Shown: positions 1 to 5,978 of the stretch, piece by piece | Numbering within the stretch: the first letter of the stretch is position 1 | Layout: the number at the start of each line of letters is the position of its first letter | From: an uncultured Clostridia bacterium | Lineage (GTDB): Bacteria > Bacillota > Clostridia > RUG12999 | DNA length: 6,778 nt | NCBI GenBank assembly: GCA_938005345.1 | Contig: CALLNG010000151.1 | Location: forward strand, 1 to 6,778 | Direction: 5' to 3' | The notes under the pieces: generated by a model | The model's input: only the letters and a program-made list of their open reading frames with translations | The model's database searches: none | Told to the model about the DNA's origin: nothing | Position numbers and translations under genes: made by a program

Positions 1-294
1 ACTTGCGGCGGCTTTGTCCTTGGCTTTTTGATTTCCGTGCCACTCATGAGCGCCGCCATGGGTAATGGGCCTGTCAAAATCTGGCGGGCATTGCTGGTAA
101 CGCTGTGTATCGGCCTGCCCATCATTGACCTGTCTGGTGCAGTATATATGTGCCTGGTGGGGAACACATCCATCTGGGCGGCGTTGGGCGCCATGGTGCT
201 GCCGTTTTTATTTGGCGATGCGCTCAAATGTGTAGCGGCATCCTACTTGGCGGCAGCGCTGGAAAAAGCGGTTCCCACGCGCGCTGTGGCGTAG
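1..294 (+). CDS. bioY: BioY biotin transporter substrate-binding component, 3' end only
   Basis: The frame is open from the first base and gives the last 97 residues of a very hydrophobic protein; the start lies outside the window. BioY is the membrane S component of the energy-coupling-factor biotin importer. It binds biotin in the membrane and works alone or with the EcfA/EcfA'/EcfT module. Seen here: a Gly-Gly-Phe-x-x-Gly-Phe segment at the fragment's start, three hydrophobic stretches (about fragment residues 4-20, 29-50 and 57-85), and the family's C-terminal signature VLPFLFGDALK (fragment residues 66-76) with the conserved Asp73 and Lys76. The gene ends 87 bases before a hairpin terminator and converges on dpaB. 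No ECF ATPase gene follows, so it is either a solitary BioY or relies on a module elsewhere. The call rests on the C-terminal signature and the membrane pattern. Confidence 0.85.
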   Translation, partial: TCGGFVLGFLISVPLMSAAMGNGPVKIWRALLVTLCIGLPIIDLSGAVYMCLVGNTSIWAALGAMVLPFLFGDALKCVAASYLAAALEKAVPTRAVA

Positions 295-381
295 ATGGCA
301 AAGAGGCGCCGGACCGAGACCTGGCGCTGCTTAAAGTCGCTGGAGTTTGCTTGAAATTGGCGTAGAACACGAGAAGATACG

Positions 382-411
382 AAAAAGCCGTCCCGGAAGG
401 GACGGCTTTTT
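382..411. terminator. Bidirectional intrinsic terminator between bioY and dpaB
   Basis: A perfect 8-bp GC-rich stem (387-394 with 399-406) closes a GGAA tetraloop. It is preceded by AAAAA and followed by TTTTT, so either strand gives a stem followed by a U-run. It lies 87 bases after the bioY stop and 10 bases past the dpaB stop, so it fits as the shared terminator for the two convergent genes. Confidence 0.92.
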
Positions 412-421
412 GTATGTTTAT

Positions 422-1003
422 TTAAGGTACAATAACGGGCTGAATTTGTTTGCCCTCCAGCGCCATTTCCAAGGTGGCTGCAATCCGGTTCATGTCCGCA
501 ACCATAGAGGTTGGTTTATGTACCGGGTCATCCTGCCGATAGGGTACAAAATAGATGTTTTTGGTGTTGAGCAGCTGCCCGATGTTGCGCGCGCTTGCGC
601 CCAGTGCATCGTTGGTGGAAACCGCTATCACAACGGGCCTGCCATTTCGTAGGTGCGCCTTGGCGGCCATACAAACACTACTGTCGGTGATACCGTTTGC
701 CAATTTGGACAGGGTGTTGCCGGTGCAGGGTGCAATTACCAAAATATCTAGCAGCTTCTTTGGCCCGATGGGTTCCGCGTCTTTGATAGAAGAAATTACA
801 GGTACGCCTGTCATTTCCTCCAAGGAAGAACGGAAGTATTCGGCGCTGCCAAACCGCGTGTCGGTTCCGGCGGCGGTTTCACTCATGATTGGGGTCACTT
901 TGCTGCCCATATCCACCAGGTGCTGTACCTGTGGCAGGACTTTGGCAAAAGTGCAAAACGAGCCGGTCATGGCGAATCCGACCCGGATGCCATTTAAGTC
1001 CAT
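422..1003 (-). CDS. dpaB: Dipicolinate synthase subunit B (SpoVFB)
   Basis: This encodes 193 residues, close to the roughly 200 of Bacillus subtilis SpoVFB. DpaB is a flavoprotein-like subunit that acts with DpaA in the mother cell to turn a lysine-pathway intermediate (dihydrodipicolinate or its precursor) into dipicolinic acid, which is loaded into the spore core with calcium. Visible features are the N-terminal GFAMTGSFCTF nucleotide-binding-like segment (residues 9-19), the flavoprotein motif APCTGNTLSKLANGITDS (91-108), and the conserved AVSTNDALGASARNIG stretch (127-142). I chose the ATG at 1003 because AGGAGGGG precedes it at good spacing; the frame extends upstream to 1120, but those 39 codons look unrelated to the family. 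The partner gene dpaA lies just upstream on the same strand but survives only as a 3' fragment. dpaB has therefore probably lost its normal operon promoter unless the neighbouring element is excised. Confidence 0.95.
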   Translation of the reverse strand: MDLNGIRVGFAMTGSFCTFAKVLPQVQHLVDMGSKVTPIMSETAAGTDTRFGSAEYFRSSLEEMTGVPVISSIKDAEPIGPKKLLDILVIAPCTGNTLSKLANGITDSSVCMAAKAHLRNGRPVVIAVSTNDALGASARNIGQLLNTKNIYFVPYRQDDPVHKPTSMVADMNRIAATLEMALEGKQIQPVIVP

Positions 1004-1084
1004 ACAATCCCCTCCTTCTACCGCATAAATAGGGAAGGCTTCCCAAATCCGGCGGTCAGTGGACACGGGAAACCTTATAGGGTA

Positions 1085-1104
1085 CGCCGCAAAACGGTGC
1101 GGCG
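1085..1104. repeat. Small hairpin in the dpaA-dpaB gap
   Basis: Seven-base inverted arms (1085-1091 and 1098-1104) flank a six-base loop. No T-run follows on either strand, so this is not a convincing terminator. It sits in the 123-base gap between the dpaA stop and the dpaB start, which holds no other recognised gene or site. Confidence 0.4.
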
Positions 1105-1126
1105 GCCCAGATGTTTGCATATTCGT

Positions 1127-1264
1127 TTATAGGATTTCTTTCATAATGTTGACGATGGTATCCTTGATAATGCTTCCGGCGGTGGCAGGAGCCACTTTCC
1201 CCGGAAGGGATAAGGCCCATATCACATTGAGTCCTTGCTCTTTCGCCGCCTCAAAGTCTACCCC
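1127..1264 (-). pseudogene. dpaA: Dipicolinate synthase subunit A, C-terminal 45 codons only (interrupted gene)
   Basis: This frame appears only when the minus strand is read between dpaB and the recombinase gene. It gives 45 residues beginning GVDFEAAKEQG, then IWALSLPGKVAPATAGSIIKDT, and stops at 1127-1129. That is the C-terminal signature of DpaA (SpoVFA), whose family pattern is a Gly-Gly-Val-Asp-Phe-type segment followed by a LPGK(V)AP-TAG-I tail. Full-length DpaA is close to 300 residues, so about 85 percent is missing. Homology stops abruptly at the GGGGGG run (1261-1266), and beyond it the sequence belongs to the recombinase gene in another frame. The position directly upstream of dpaB matches the usual dpaA-dpaB order. 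I infer that the gene was split by insertion of a serine-recombinase element. It may be a dead fragment or one half of a gene rebuilt by excision during sporulation. Confidence 0.88.
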
Positions 1265-1275
1265 CCGTGATAGTT
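1251..1275. other. Probable attachment-site junction of a serine-recombinase element in dpaA
   Basis: DpaA homology ends at 1261-1266 (a run of C on the plus strand), and the recombinase tail begins on the other side. Large serine recombinases cross over at a 2-bp core within short sites. The G-run of a Gly-Gly-Val codon set is the likely core here, but the exact dinucleotide cannot be fixed from one end. Only an imperfect dyad is visible around the run. The partner site is not in the window. Confidence 0.6.
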
Positions 1276-2747
1276 GGATTGGACCGGGCGGGCGTATCTG
1301 GCGGCTGGCGGAAGGAGAGAAAAAGGGAGACGGATTGCTGCGTCCCGACCGTGACGCGCGCTACCAGCAAATGCAGTAGCGATGGAGAAAGCGGTGTAAA
1401 TGAAAATAGTTGGCGCAGCTGCTCTTCTGAAAGGCTAGATGGTGTGGGCAGCCTTTTTGCCTGGGCAATTTGCCGGCGGAACCGGGCAGCTAAAAAGGAA
1501 AATTCTTCGCTTGTAATAAGGCCCGCGGCCTTATCCTGGTATAGCGCAGCAAGGGCGCGCTGTGCGCTGGCAAGGGAGGAGGTCGCTGTGGGCGCGCTGC
1601 CGCTGGCGGAAAGGCGGACGAACGCTTCCCATGGAATGTGGGGAGAAACAAGCGCTTGCAGCGTCTGTGCGATGGTAGCTTCCAAACGGTCCTCCCGGAC
1701 GCGGTGCGCGCTGCACCTACCGTCCTTGGCATACCGTTTCCAAGTGGAACACACCAAATAGCAGCGGGGACCGTCCTGAACAAAGGTCATAGGCTTGCCG
1801 CAGTCCGCGCAGAAAACCAGGCCGGAAAGGGCGTGAACTTTGCGCGTCCGTCCTTCCGGCGGGGGGCTCCGCTTGGCAAGCAGGCGCTGGGCTGCCGCAA
1901 AATCTTCTTTATCAACAAGCGGCGTATGTGTACCCGGTACCACAATCCATTCCTGACGTGGCAGTACCTGGCGTTTTTGCAGTTTATAGTTCAATTTGCG
2001 GGAGCGGTTTTGAGTCAAGTCACCGGTATAGGTAGGGTTGGTGACAATGCGGCGCACCATTGTTTCGCTCCAGTCCGCTGCTGCCCGCCTGTGCCCCGCG
2101 GCCTGAGAAGGCGTGGGGACGCCCTCCCGTGTAAGGGCGTGTGCAGTGGCACGCAGGGACAGGCCGCCCAGAAACAGCGCAAACACGCGGCGCACATAGG
2201 GCGCTGTCCTTTCATCCGGCACCAGCCGGTTTTTATTTTCAGCAGATTTCCGGTAGCCAAACGGTGCGGCGGCACCAATGAATTGCCCATTTCTTTTTTT
2301 GGTGTCTAATACCGTGCGCACTTTTTTAGAAATATCCTTGGCATACATATCGTTGAATACTGCGCGAAACGGGCTCATGTCATCGCCCATCCCGGTTTGC
2401 CCGGTGTCGATGCCATCGCTAACCGCGATATAGCGGACGTGGTGCAGAGGAAAATATTGCTCCAGGTAATATCCCGTTGCAATGTAATCGCGCCCCAGGC
2501 GGGACAAATCTTTGGTCAGCACCGTATCAATGCGCCCGGTTTCTATATCCTGCCGCAGACGCAAAAATCCAGGCCGGTTAAAATTGGTGCCGGTGTAGCC
2601 GTCGTCTTGGTAAATATCCACGATGTAAAACCCCTGCTGCTGTGCATAGTGCAGCAAAAACTCCCGTTGATTTTGAATGCTCTGTGAATCGGCTCCCGGT
2701 GAGTCCTCCCGGGAAAGACGCAAATAGAGCGCTGTTTTATTGCCCAT
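1251..2747 (-). CDS. Large serine recombinase, SpoIVCA-type (sporulation intervening-element excisase)
   Basis: It is 498 residues, almost the length of B. subtilis SpoIVCA (500). The resolvase catalytic domain (about 1-150) carries Arg10 and the nucleophile Ser12 in YLRLSRED, plus the conserved DLSRLGRD (80-87). A recombinase DNA-binding domain follows (about 160-290, with FGYRK and TNPTYTGDL). Then comes a zinc ribbon with Cys313, Cys316, Cys333 and Cys345, and a C-terminal region with the usual LYQDKAAGLITSEEF helix (about 402-416). The ATG at 2747 has AAGGAGG eight bases upstream. All catalytic residues are present and the frame is unbroken, so the enzyme looks active. The last residues (GGRL) and the TGA stop lie inside the dpaA remnant in another frame, so the gene abuts the element's end. 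The sigma-E-like promoter just upstream supports a sporulation role. A general phage or conjugative-element integrase of the same family is the alternative. Confidence 0.93.
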   Translation of the reverse strand: MGNKTALYLRLSREDSPGADSQSIQNQREFLLHYAQQQGFYIVDIYQDDGYTGTNFNRPGFLRLRQDIETGRIDTVLTKDLSRLGRDYIATGYYLEQYFPLHHVRYIAVSDGIDTGQTGMGDDMSPFRAVFNDMYAKDISKKVRTVLDTKKRNGQFIGAAAPFGYRKSAENKNRLVPDERTAPYVRRVFALFLGGLSLRATAHALTREGVPTPSQAAGHRRAAADWSETMVRRIVTNPTYTGDLTQNRSRKLNYKLQKRQVLPRQEWIVVPGTHTPLVDKEDFAAAQRLLAKRSPPPEGRTRKVHALSGLVFCADCGKPMTFVQDGPRCYLVCSTWKRYAKDGRCSAHRVREDRLEATIAQTLQALVSPHIPWEAFVRLSASGSAPTATSSLASAQRALAALYQDKAAGLITSEEFSFLAARFRRQIAQAKRLPTPSSLSEEQLRQLFSFTPLSPSLLHLLVARVTVGTQQSVSLFLSFRQPPDTPARSNPTITGGRL

Positions 2748-2770
2748 GCCGGATGCCTCCTTCCAATGCT

Positions 2771-2800
2771 ATTGTATGACAAAGGGCTGGTCCAATATTT
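2771..2800 (-). promoter_or_regulatory. Sigma-E-like sporulation promoter of the recombinase gene
   Basis: On the minus strand AAATATT (2794-2800) is followed after 15 bases by CATACAAT (2771-2778). These match the mother-cell sigma-E consensus (-35 ending ATATT, -10 CATACAnT) at the usual spacing. The predicted start near 2764 leaves a leader of only about 17 bases, with the Shine-Dalgarno close to the 5' end. B. subtilis spoIVCA is likewise sigma-E dependent. This is a consensus match, not a mapped start. Confidence 0.75.
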
Positions 2801-2807
2801 CCAGCCC
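2784..2807. repeat. Inverted repeat overlapping the recombinase promoter
   Basis: GGGCTGG (2784-2790) and CCAGCCC (2801-2807) form a perfect 7-bp dyad with a 10-base centre. It covers the -35 element and spacer of the sigma-E-like promoter. It lies upstream of the predicted transcript start, so for the recombinase it would act as DNA, possibly as a regulator site. On the plus strand it is followed by GTTTTGG, at best a weak terminator. Confidence 0.45.
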
Positions 2808-3174
2808 GTTTTGGCGCCTATCTTTTCCGAAGCCCTGCGCTGCTGTACCGCCACAGCATGGAGCTTTAGGAGAGGTACAGAAAAAGCGCTCTACGGGGCT
2901 GGTTGGCGGGAAAACAGTTTTTCGGCTTTAGTTGCGGGTAAAACGTATCAATCGCCCCTTGCAATTTGGCGGTAATTGTATTATAATGACAGGGAAAGGA
3001 GGATGCCACAGGGTGGGCGGCAAGTCAAATACTTGTTTCGTAGCAACCCCTCAAGTGACCATCAGGCAAAGCAAAAGGTAGATACTACATCGAGAACAAT
3101 CAATTTAGACAAAAAACAATCCGGGAAAGTAAAAATTTTTGGCACAAGCGTGCGCAGGATTCTCTAAAAATATA
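2801..3174. other. Intergenic region between the divergent recombinase and adhE genes; no gene recognised
   Basis: These roughly 370 bases hold no protein I can identify. A 54-codon plus-strand frame from the ATG at 3003 has its AGGAGG directly against the start codon, too close for normal initiation, and its product resembles nothing I know. A 22-codon GTG frame at 3013 has better spacing but is equally unrecognised. The rightward promoter at 2959-2987 lies within this region, so part of it may be an untranslated leader or a small RNA. I could not match it to a riboswitch class. No part of DpaA is found here on either strand. Confidence 0.5.
2959..2987 (+). promoter_or_regulatory. Upstream sigma-70/sigma-A-type promoter facing adhE
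   Basis: TTGCAA (2959-2964), a 17-base spacer and a perfect TATAAT (2982-2987). The predicted start is near 2994, about 300 bases before adhE. No terminator is visible before adhE, so it could give a second, longer adhE transcript or a small leader RNA. It shares TGTATTATAATGA with the proximal adhE promoter. Confidence 0.6.
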
Positions 3175-3192
3175 TTGACATTTATTTAACAA
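3175..3192. promoter_or_regulatory. Rex-like operator 1, overlapping the adhE -35
   Basis: This 18-base site has a perfect TTAACAA right half and a degenerate left half (TTGACAT) separated by four bases. The clostridial Rex consensus is TTGTTAA-N4-TTAACAA; 11 of the 14 fixed positions match. The -35 hexamer lies inside it, so bound Rex would block polymerase. Rex is the NADH/NAD+-sensing repressor whose classic targets include adhE. Confidence 0.65.
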
Positions 3193-3203
3193 TGTATTAT
3201 AAT
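3175..3203 (+). promoter_or_regulatory. Main adhE promoter, consensus -35 and -10
   Basis: TTGACA (3175-3180), exactly 17 bases, then TATAAT (3198-3203): a full consensus vegetative promoter. The predicted start is near 3210, giving a leader of about 90 bases to the adhE ATG. A promoter this strong would normally need repression, which fits the operator-like sites overlapping and following it. Confidence 0.85.
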
Positions 3204-3217
3204 GAATACTGTCAAGA

Positions 3218-3235
3218 TTGTTAAATAAATATCAA
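3218..3235. promoter_or_regulatory. Rex-like operator 2, just downstream of the adhE transcription start
   Basis: A perfect TTGTTAA left half, four bases, then ATATCAA: 12 of 14 fixed positions of the clostridial Rex consensus match. It is an inverted copy of operator 1, differing at one of 18 positions, and starts 43 bases (about four helical turns) from it. The pair forms a 19-base inverted repeat (3175-3193 and 3217-3235) around the -10. Because the predicted start lies between the arms, the repeat must act in DNA and not as an RNA hairpin. Confidence 0.68.
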
Positions 3236-3301
3236 AGTAAAAACAGAGAACTGTGACAAGCAAGCGGAAAAAGATTGAAAGTTATTGGGAGGTATCATGA
3301 G

Positions 3302-5911
3302 ATGGCAAAAAAAACACAAATCCCTGCGGTCATTGACAATGTGGATGCGCTGATTGCGAAAATGGATGCAATGCGCGAAGCGCAGCGCATTTTTGCAACG
3401 TACTCACAGGAACAGGTGGACAAAATCTTCTACGAAGCGGCGATGGCGGCAAACAAACAGAGAATCCCGCTGGCAAAAATGGCAGTAGAAGAAACCGGCA
3501 TGGGGGTCATGGAAGACAAAGTTATCAAAAACCACTATGCAGCAGAATATATTTACAATGCGTATAAACACACCAAAACCTGCGGCGTCATTGAAGAAGA
3601 CCCGGCTTTTGGTATCAAAAAAATTGCGGAACCTATTGGGCTGATTGCAGCGGTCATTCCGACAACCAACCCCACATCAACGGCAATTTTTAAGACGTTG
3701 ATTGCCTTGAAGACCAGAAACGCAATCATCATCAGCCCGCACCCGCGCGCCAAAGGCTGCACGATTGAAGCGGCAAAAATTGGGCTGGACGCGGCGGTAA
3801 AAGCTGGCGCACCGGAAGGTATTATTGGATGGATTGATGTTCCATCTCTGGAACTGACCAATGAAGTTATGAAGAGCTCCGATATTATTTTGGCAACCGG
3901 CGGCCCGGGCATGGTAAAAGCGGCGTATTCCTCCGGGAAACCGGCTATTGGCGTGGGACCGGGTAACACACCGGTTATCATTGATGAAACGGCGGACATC
4001 AAAATGGCCGTTAGCTCTATCATCCATTCCAAAACGTTTGACAATGGTATGATTTGTGCATCCGAACAGTCTGTCACTGTACTGGAAAGCATTTATGAAC
4101 AAGTGAAACAGGAATTCCAAATGAGAGGATGCTATTTCCTTAAGGGCGCAGAATTGGACAAAGTGCGTAAAACCGTCATTATCAATGGTGCGGTTAACGC
4201 GAAAATTGTGGGCCAGACGGCGCCGACCATTGCAAAAATTGCGGGCGTGAAAGTGCCGGATGATACCAAAATTTTGATTGGAGAAGTAGAATCAGTGGAC
4301 ATTTCTGAAGAATTTGCCCATGAAAAACTGTCTCCTGTACTGGCGATGTACAAAGCAAAAACTTTTGATGAGGCCATTGCCAAAGCGGAACGCCTGGTAG
4401 CGGACGGCGGTTATGGACATACCTCTTCTTTATATATTCACCCGGCGGAAACGGAAAAAATGGCAAAACATGCGGCGGCAATGAAAACCTGCCGTGTGTT
4501 GGTCAATACCCCATCCTCACACGGCGGAATCGGCGACTTGTATAACTTTAAAATGACGCCGTCTCTGACATTGGGCTGCGGCTCGTGGGGTGGCAACTCC
4601 GTTTCGGAAAACGTTGGCGTGAAACATTTGCTCAATGTGAAAACAGTGGCTGAGAGGAGAGAGAACATGCTTTGGTTCAGAGCGCCTGAAAAAGTGTATT
4701 TCAAAAAAGGTTGTATGCCGGTTGCACTAGATGAACTGGGTACCGTAATGGGCAAAAAACGGGCGTTTATCGTTACAGACACGTTCCTATATAAAAATGG
4801 TTATGTCAAATCCATTGAACGCAAATTGGATGAAATGGATATTGAGCACACCTGTTTCTATGAAGTAGAGCCTGACCCGACGTTGGATTGTGCGCGCAAA
4901 GGGGCAGAGCAGATGCGCTCTTTTGAACCGGATGTCATTATTGCACTGGGCGGCGGAAGCGCGATGGATGCAGGAAAAATCATGTGGGTGCTGTATGAAC
5001 ATCCAGATGTAAACTTCCTGGATATGGCGATGGACTTCATTGATATCCGTAAACGTGTATACACCTTCCCGAAAATGGGCGAAAAAGCGTACTTTGTCGC
5101 TATCCCAACCTCTTCCGGAACAGGTTCGGAAGTGACGCCGTTCGCGGTTATCACCGATGAAAAGACCGGCGTGAAATATCCGCTGGCGGATTATGAACTT
5201 ATGCCGGATATGGCGATTATCGACGTGGACAACATGATGACCCAGCCGAAAGGCTTGACCAGCGCCTCTGGTATTGACGTGATGACCCATGCACTGGAAG
5301 CATATGTATCCGTTATGGCTACGGATTACACAGACGGCCTGGCGCTGAAAGCCATGAAGAACGTATTCCAGTATCTGCCCAGCGCGTATGAAAACGGGGC
5401 AAACGACCCGATTGCGCGTGAAAAAATGGCGGACGCTGCTTGTATGGCTGGTATGGCGTTTGCCAATGCTTTTCTGGGATTGAACCACTCCATGGCGCAC
5501 AAATTGGGTGCGTTCCACCATCTGCCGCACGGTATCGCCAATGCGCTGGTGCTCACCAATGTCATGCGTTACAATGCAGCTGATGTACCGGTGAAAATGG
5601 GAACCTTCTCCCAGTACCAGTATCCACATGCGCTGGAACGTTACGCAGAAGCAGCGCGGTTCTGCGGCATTGTCGGCAAAGATGACAAGGAGACCTTTGA
5701 GAAATTTATTGCTGCATTGGAAGAACTGAAAGAGAAAATCGGCATCAAAAAATGCATCAAAGACTATGGCATTGAAGAAAAAGACTTCCTGGAAACACTG
5801 GATGAAATGTGTGAACAGGCCTTCAACGACCAGTGTACGGGTGCAAACCCAAGATATCCTCTGATTCGTGAAATCAAAGAACTGTATCTGAAATCTTATT
5901 ACGGAAAATAA
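3302..5911 (+). CDS. adhE: Bifunctional acetaldehyde/alcohol dehydrogenase
   Basis: This 869-residue fusion reduces acetyl-CoA to acetaldehyde and then to ethanol, oxidising two NADH and so balancing redox in fermentation; AdhE proteins commonly assemble into cytoplasmic spirosome filaments. The N-terminal aldehyde dehydrogenase domain (about 1-440) has catalytic Cys252 in GMICASEQ. The linker carries the conserved WFRAPEKVYF. The C-terminal iron-dependent alcohol dehydrogenase domain has the NAD-binding GGGSAMDAGK (550-559) and the four metal ligands Asp659, His663, His729 and His743. All correspond to Escherichia coli residues at a constant offset of six, so the enzyme looks fully functional. 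I chose the ATG at 3302 because GGGAGG lies nine bases upstream; the frame extends to a TTG at 3275, which has no better signal, and an ATG at 3297 is out of frame. It appears to be transcribed alone from a strong promoter with Rex-like operators. Confidence 0.98.
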   Translation: MAKKTQIPAVIDNVDALIAKMDAMREAQRIFATYSQEQVDKIFYEAAMAANKQRIPLAKMAVEETGMGVMEDKVIKNHYAAEYIYNAYKHTKTCGVIEEDPAFGIKKIAEPIGLIAAVIPTTNPTSTAIFKTLIALKTRNAIIISPHPRAKGCTIEAAKIGLDAAVKAGAPEGIIGWIDVPSLELTNEVMKSSDIILATGGPGMVKAAYSSGKPAIGVGPGNTPVIIDETADIKMAVSSIIHSKTFDNGMICASEQSVTVLESIYEQVKQEFQMRGCYFLKGAELDKVRKTVIINGAVNAKIVGQTAPTIAKIAGVKVPDDTKILIGEVESVDISEEFAHEKLSPVLAMYKAKTFDEAIAKAERLVADGGYGHTSSLYIHPAETEKMAKHAAAMKTCRVLVNTPSSHGGIGDLYNFKMTPSLTLGCGSWGGNSVSENVGVKHLLNVKTVAERRENMLWFRAPEKVYFKKGCMPVALDELGTVMGKKRAFIVTDTFLYKNGYVKSIERKLDEMDIEHTCFYEVEPDPTLDCARKGAEQMRSFEPDVIIALGGGSAMDAGKIMWVLYEHPDVNFLDMAMDFIDIRKRVYTFPKMGEKAYFVAIPTSSGTGSEVTPFAVITDEKTGVKYPLADYELMPDMAIIDVDNMMTQPKGLTSASGIDVMTHALEAYVSVMATDYTDGLALKAMKNVFQYLPSAYENGANDPIAREKMADAACMAGMAFANAFLGLNHSMAHKLGAFHHLPHGIANALVLTNVMRYNAADVPVKMGTFSQYQYPHALERYAEAARFCGIVGKDDKETFEKFIAALEELKEKIGIKKCIKDYGIEEKDFLETLDEMCEQAFNDQCTGANPRYPLIREIKELYLKSYYGK

Positions 5912-5919
5912 ATAGGATG

Positions 5920-5947
5920 AAAAAGGCGCGCGGCGCTTCCGCGCGCC
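5920..5947. terminator. GC-rich hairpin after adhE; U-run only in the leftward direction
   Basis: A perfect 9-bp stem (5925-5933 with 5939-5947) surrounds a five-base loop, starting 13 bases after the adhE stop. On the plus strand no T-run follows (the next bases are GGGCAG and an A-run), so rightward termination would be weak or absent and it may instead protect or attenuate the adhE-kinase transcript. On the minus strand the stem is followed by TTTTT (5924-5920), a standard terminator form for transcription coming from the right. Confidence 0.6.
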
Positions 5948-5978
5948 GGGCAGAAAAAAATAGAAGGAGGAACCCCAT

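Noticed and set aside
1004..1120. Upstream extension of dpaB by 39 codons to the ATG at 1120
   Set aside because: It has no ribosome binding site, does not resemble the DpaB N-terminus, and a strong AGGAGG precedes the internal ATG at 1003.
1092..2273. 15-base direct repeat (1092-1106 and 2259-2273)
   Set aside because: The second copy encodes a conserved recombinase segment (APFGYR region). The match is GC-rich and short, so it is probably chance and not an attachment-site pair.
3003..3167. 54-codon frame starting at an ATG directly after AGGAGG
   Set aside because: The Shine-Dalgarno touches the start codon, the spacing is wrong, and the product shows no recognisable family, so it is not called as a gene.
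2990..3170. Riboswitch in the adhE upstream region
   Set aside because: I compared it by eye with cobalamin, THF, glycine, ZTP, preQ1, guanidine and fluoride consensus cores and found no convincing match.
2801..3300. Possible 5' half of dpaA or second attachment site in the recombinase-adhE gap
   Set aside because: Reading the minus strand gave no DpaA-like residues and no matching G-run junction, so the second element end is not placed here.
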